Origin: Microbacteriaceae bacterium
GTDB lineage: Bacteria; Actinomycetota; Actinomycetes; Actinomycetales; Microbacteriaceae
Direction of reading: 5' to 3'
Length of the DNA stretch: 17,532 nt
Assembly (NCBI GenBank): GCA_947452355.1
Contig: CANGCU010000007.1
Location: 1-17,532, forward strand
The translations under genes and the position numbers were made by a program. The notes beneath the pieces are model-generated. The model had not been told where the DNA came from. It did no database searches and worked only from the letters and a program-made list of their open reading frames with translations. Shown here one piece after another: positions 14,631-17,532 of the stretch. How positions within the stretch are numbered: position 1 is the first letter of the stretch; each line of letters opens with the position of its first letter.

Positions 14631-16424
14631 ATGTCATCTCCCCGTTTTGGTGGTTTCCGCCGCGGTGGCGCAACGGTTGATTCAAGTGCCCAGAAGGCCA
14701 CTTTCAAACAATTGATGCCCTACCTTTTGGAACACAAAGGAATCTTGGCCGTCGTGATCGTTCTCAGCCTGCTGGGAGCCGGGGCGTCGCTCGGGCAGCC
14801 GCTCATTGTGTCGCAGGTCATTTCTTCCGTGCAAGCGGGTACGGACTTGGGATGGCTGGTCCCCGCGCTGATTGCCCTCGTCATCGGAAGTGCGATTCTC
14901 TCGAGTGTTCGCCACTACCTGCTGCAACGAACAGGTGAAAGCGTGGTGCTCTCATCGCGTCGCCATCTCGTCGCCCGACTTCTCAACTTGCCGATTAATC
15001 AGTTCGATGCGCGCCGAACGGGTGACCTCGTGTCCCGAGTCGGCGCGGATTCGACGATGCTGCGGGCCGTCCTCACGCAGGGGTTGGTCGAGGCAATCGG
15101 CGGGTTGGTCACGTTCGTCGGTTCCATCGTTGCGATGCTCATCATCGACGCGATTCTTTTCGGCCTTACCTTTTCCGTTGTCGTCAGTTCGATGGTGATC
15201 GTCATCGTGTTGTCCCGCAGAATTCGGGTGTATTCGCGACGCGCGCAAGACCGCGTTGGAGACCTCACCGCGTCGGTCGAGCGCGCGATTTCCGCGGTTC
15301 GAACGGTTCGGGCTGCGAATGCGGTCCAGCGCGAAATCGACACCGTCGACGACGACTCCCGTGGTGCGTGGCGAGCGGGTCTTGACGTCGCACGAATTTC
15401 CGCGTTCGTCATTCCCATCTCGGGAATCGCGATGCAGGTGTCGTTCCTCGTTGTACTCGGGGTCGGTGGGTTCCGCGTCGCAAGCGGTGCAATTGAAATC
15501 TCGCAACTCGTGTCATTCATTTTGTTCCTGTTCATGATGATCATGCCGTTGGGGCAGGCAATCGGTGCATTCACATCGGTCGCCCAGGCACTGGGTGCGT
15601 TGGGACGAATCCAAGAAATAATCGACCTGCCAAGCGAATCCGCGAACGATGTCGTCACCGAGACCCTCGGCGGCGAACTGGGAAAAGTGGCGATCGAATT
15701 TAGCGACGTGTCGTTCGCCTACGACCCCGAAACCCCCATTTTGGAGAAGGTGTCGTTCCAGGTGAAGACGGGAACACGCCTTGCGCTGGTTGGCCCGAGC
15801 GGTTCCGGTAAGTCGACGATTCTGTCGCTCATCGAGCGTTTCTATGACCCGCAATCGGGGACGATTCGAATCGGCGGACACGACATTCGGGCGCTCGACC
15901 GCACAGAACTTCGCGGAGCGATCGGTTACGTCGAACAGGATGCTCCGGTGCTCGCGGGGTCGATTCGGGACAACCTGATTCTGGGTGCTCCCGACGCCAC
16001 GGACGAGGAGTGCCTCGCCGTGCTCGACGATGTCAACCTGGCCAACATTGTTGACCGCGACGAGCGAGGGATTCACTCCCCCGTGGGCGAAGGCGGCGTT
16101 CTGTTATCGGGTGGTGAGCGTCAGCGCTTGGCCATTGCTCGAGCGCTTCTCGCGGCCGCTCCGATTCTGTTGCTTGACGAATCGACGTCCAGCCTCGACG
16201 GGCTCAACGAACAGTTGATGAAAGACGCGATTGATCGGGTCTCTGCTCAGCGAACACTCATCGTCATCGCACACCGACTGTCAACGGTCATCGACAGCGA
16301 CCAGATTGTCGTTCTCAACAAGGGTGCGGTCCTTGGCGTTGGAACCCACAAGCAACTGCTCAAGGTCGTTCCGCTCTACCGTGAACTCGCCGAGACGCAG
16401 TTACTGACTCCTAGTGAGGCTTAA
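14631..16424 (+). CDS. ABC exporter with fused membrane and ATPase domains (multidrug/lipid type)
   Basis: Half-transporter of 597 aa that works as a dimer and exports lipophilic compounds or lipids (BmrA/LmrA/MsbA-like; substrate unknown). The N-terminal membrane domain (about 28-325) has six expected helices, the first with KGILAVVIVLSLLGAGASL and the last with SFILFLFMMIMPLGQAIGAF. The ATPase domain (about 352-590) has Walker A GPSGSGKST (388-396), Q436, signature LSGGERQRLAIARALL (492-507), Walker B ILLLDE with catalytic E517, and switch H548. All catalytic residues are present, so it should be active as a homodimer. It is divergent from the three-gene ABC-2 exporter, with no regulator gene beside it. 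Its TAA stop shares TTAA with the convergent thymidine kinase. Confidence 0.93.
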   Translation: MSSPRFGGFRRGGATVDSSAQKATFKQLMPYLLEHKGILAVVIVLSLLGAGASLGQPLIVSQVISSVQAGTDLGWLVPALIALVIGSAILSSVRHYLLQRTGESVVLSSRRHLVARLLNLPINQFDARRTGDLVSRVGADSTMLRAVLTQGLVEAIGGLVTFVGSIVAMLIIDAILFGLTFSVVVSSMVIVIVLSRRIRVYSRRAQDRVGDLTASVERAISAVRTVRAANAVQREIDTVDDDSRGAWRAGLDVARISAFVIPISGIAMQVSFLVVLGVGGFRVASGAIEISQLVSFILFLFMMIMPLGQAIGAFTSVAQALGALGRIQEIIDLPSESANDVVTETLGGELGKVAIEFSDVSFAYDPETPILEKVSFQVKTGTRLALVGPSGSGKSTILSLIERFYDPQSGTIRIGGHDIRALDRTELRGAIGYVEQDAPVLAGSIRDNLILGAPDATDEECLAVLDDVNLANIVDRDERGIHSPVGEGGVLLSGGERQRLAIARALLAAAPILLLDESTSSLDGLNEQLMKDAIDRVSAQRTLIVIAHRLSTVIDSDQIVVLNKGAVLGVGTHKQLLKVVPLYRELAETQLLTPSEA

Positions 16425-17086
16425 GAAAAGTCCGCGTCCGGCGCGAGCGTCGGAATGAAGGAACTCGGCGCGTTGAACCCGTGGGCGAGCATCCCGTTCG
16501 ATTCCCGCAGGTAACACGAGCCACAGAGCGACTCGTAGGTGACGCTGTCGCCGTCGATGGCGACCTGCGCGCCGTCAAAAATGAACTGACCGTTGACGAG
16601 TCGGGCGTTGAACATCGCCTTGCGCCCACAACGACAAATCGTTTTCAGTTCCTCGAGGGCGTGCGCGATTTCCAGAAGTCGGCGCGAGCCAGGAAAGGCG
16701 ATGGTTTGAAAGTCGGTGCGAATTCCGTAGGACAGCACAGGGATGTCCTCGAGAATCGCGATGCGAAGAAGGTCATCGACCTGGTCGACACTGAGGAACT
16801 GTGCTTCGTCGATCAGCAAGCAGGCAACGTCTTGGCCCGTCGTCGATTTCGTTTGGGCTCGATATGCCTCGAACATCGTTCGAACGTCGTCGTTCGGCCC
16901 GATGACAAAGTTCACGGCACGCTCAACGCCCAATCGGGAAACGATTGACGCCTCGCCCTTTGTATCGATTCGGGGCTTCGCGATCAACACCTGTTGACCA
17001 CGTTCCGCATAGTTATAGGCGGCTTGCAACAGTGCCGTGCTCTTGCCGCTGTTCATCGCGCCATATCGGAAATACAACTTCGCCAT
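16421..17086 (-). CDS. tdk: Thymidine kinase (type II)
   Basis: Salvage enzyme that phosphorylates thymidine with ATP to dTMP; 221 aa, cytosolic, usually a tetramer. Walker A is GAMNSGKST (9-17), Walker B LLIDEAQFL with catalytic E94. The structural zinc site is C151 and C153 (ICRCGRKA) with C188 and C191 (CGSC). It resembles the E. coli type rather than the short Gram-positive type. The tail after the last Cys is about 30 residues, slightly long. The frame is open upstream to 17398 across the neighbouring lipoprotein gene; ATG at 17086 gives MAKLYFRYG, the family N-terminus. There is no ribosome site; TACGCT (17098-17093) lies 6 bp upstream, which fits a leaderless mRNA. Confidence 0.95.
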   Translation of the reverse strand: MAKLYFRYGAMNSGKSTALLQAAYNYAERGQQVLIAKPRIDTKGEASIVSRLGVERAVNFVIGPNDDVRTMFEAYRAQTKSTTGQDVACLLIDEAQFLSVDQVDDLLRIAILEDIPVLSYGIRTDFQTIAFPGSRRLLEIAHALEELKTICRCGRKAMFNARLVNGQFIFDGAQVAIDGDSVTYESLCGSCYLRESNGMLAHGFNAPSSFIPTLAPDADFS

Positions 17087-17092
17087 GAGACG

Positions 17093-17121
17093 AGCGTACC
17101 GAACGACAGGCTCCCTAGGAT
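17093..17121. promoter_or_regulatory. Divergent -10 boxes between tdk and the lipoprotein gene
   Basis: Minus strand: TACGCT (17098-17093), 6 bp before the tdk ATG. Plus strand: TAGGAT (17116-17121), 7 bp before the lipoprotein ATG at 17129. Both match TANNNT and place the start site at or near the start codon. The whole gap is 42 bp, so any -35 elements would interlock with the opposite promoter. Confidence 0.4.
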
Positions 17122-17128
17122 GAGTGCC

Positions 17129-17509
17129 ATGCATCGTTTCGCCGTGGTCGCCGCTGTTGCCATGAGTCTCGCTGGGTGCGCTGCCACAGTCCCGACCGCA
17201 CTGCTCGACCTGAAAGACGAATACGTCGCCGATGGTGGAACCTGCGCCTCGTGGTCGACGATGACCGAACCTCGAGCAATCGCCGCGATCGAGTGTGACG
17301 GCGGCGGAAAGATCTACCTGTTCGACTCGGACGCGTCCCGCTCGGACGTCGTGAAAACCGAACTCGAGGTCAATCAGGACATCCGTGCGCGGACGCACAT
17401 CATGCTGTCGGGCAACACGTGGCTCGTCGTCGACCGGATCGGAGTGATTGTGATGTTGTTGCCGAAAATGGGCGGCATGATTCAGGGTCGCAACGGCGCA
17501 AACCCGTGA
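17129..17509 (+). CDS. Small predicted lipoprotein, function unknown
   Basis: 126 aa. The N-terminus MHRFAVVAAVAMSLAGC is a short type II signal peptide with lipobox LAGC; C17 would be lipidated and the mature protein anchored to the outer face of the membrane. The mature part has two more cysteines (in GTCASW and IECDGG) that could form a disulfide, an IYLFDSDASRSDVV segment and a hydrophobic WLVVDRIGVIVMLLP stretch near the C-terminus. I do not recognise a family. ATG at 17120 in the same frame is an alternative (three residues longer), but it overlaps the TAGGAT box that places transcription at 17129. It is divergent from tdk. Confidence 0.75.
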   Translation: MHRFAVVAAVAMSLAGCAATVPTALLDLKDEYVADGGTCASWSTMTEPRAIAAIECDGGGKIYLFDSDASRSDVVKTELEVNQDIRARTHIMLSGNTWLVVDRIGVIVMLLPKMGGMIQGRNGANP

Positions 17510-17532
17510 TCGAGGATTAAAGCGCGCGTTCC
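17510..17532. other. Short stretch after the lipoprotein gene, nothing recognised
   Basis: Only 23 bases remain before the window edge; no hairpin, start codon context or other signal can be judged. Confidence 0.5.

Noticed and set aside
17087..17398. N-terminal extension of thymidine kinase to 17398
   Set aside because: It runs antisense through the lipoprotein gene, and the thymidine kinase N-terminus clearly begins at MAKLYFRYG.

Overview
The window reads as chromosomal DNA of a compact actinobacterium. It has moderately high GC and dense genes with ATGA, GTGA and TAATG start/stop overlaps. It carries an actinobacterial-type succinate dehydrogenase pair, a xthA-trpS pair, and an FMN-riboswitch-led ribD-ribE-ribBA-ribH operon. 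SdhB resembles what I recall of Micrococcales/Microbacteriaceae proteins, so that group is my best guess; this is inference, not a database result. Nearly all of the window is housekeeping or transport genes. I see no phage, IS element, CRISPR array, tRNA or rRNA.

Layout: (1) 1-1628, the 3' end of sdhA (cut by the window edge) and sdhB, closed by a perfect 8-bp hairpin. (2) 1755-5551, a fructose operon: DeoR-family regulator, 1-phosphofructokinase, and fructose PTS IIA, IIB and IIC as three separate genes. It is preceded by a promoter-like sequence and a perfect 18-bp palindrome that is probably the regulator's operator, and it ends at a strong hairpin terminator (5592-5616). HPr and enzyme I are not here and must be encoded elsewhere. 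(3) 5652-7492, exonuclease III and tryptophanyl-tRNA synthetase. (4) 7561-11098, an FMN riboswitch and the four genes that make riboflavin from GTP and ribulose-5-phosphate (apart from the phosphatase step). A sulfotransferase-like gene (11128-11991) follows 29 bp later on the same strand.

(5) 11988-14541, minus strand: a three-gene ABC-2 exporter (ATPase and two different permeases), each gene overlapping the next by 4 bp. (6) 14631-16424, plus strand: a half-size ABC exporter with fused membrane and ATPase domains, divergent from the ATPase gene across an 89-bp gap. (7) 16421-17086, minus strand: thymidine kinase. (8) 17129-17509: a small lipoprotein of unknown function.

The fructose genes form one module: uptake with phosphorylation to fructose-1-phosphate, then FruK to fructose-1,6-bisphosphate, controlled by the DeoR protein. 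The rib genes form another, with FMN feedback through the leader RNA. The most interesting structural points are the split fructose PTS, the possible translational switch in the rib leader, the regulator palindrome, two convergent gene pairs whose stop codons share one 4-bp palindrome (CTAG and TTAA), and four genes whose -10-like box sits so close to the start codon that leaderless mRNAs are likely. I did not find a convincing undescribed system.
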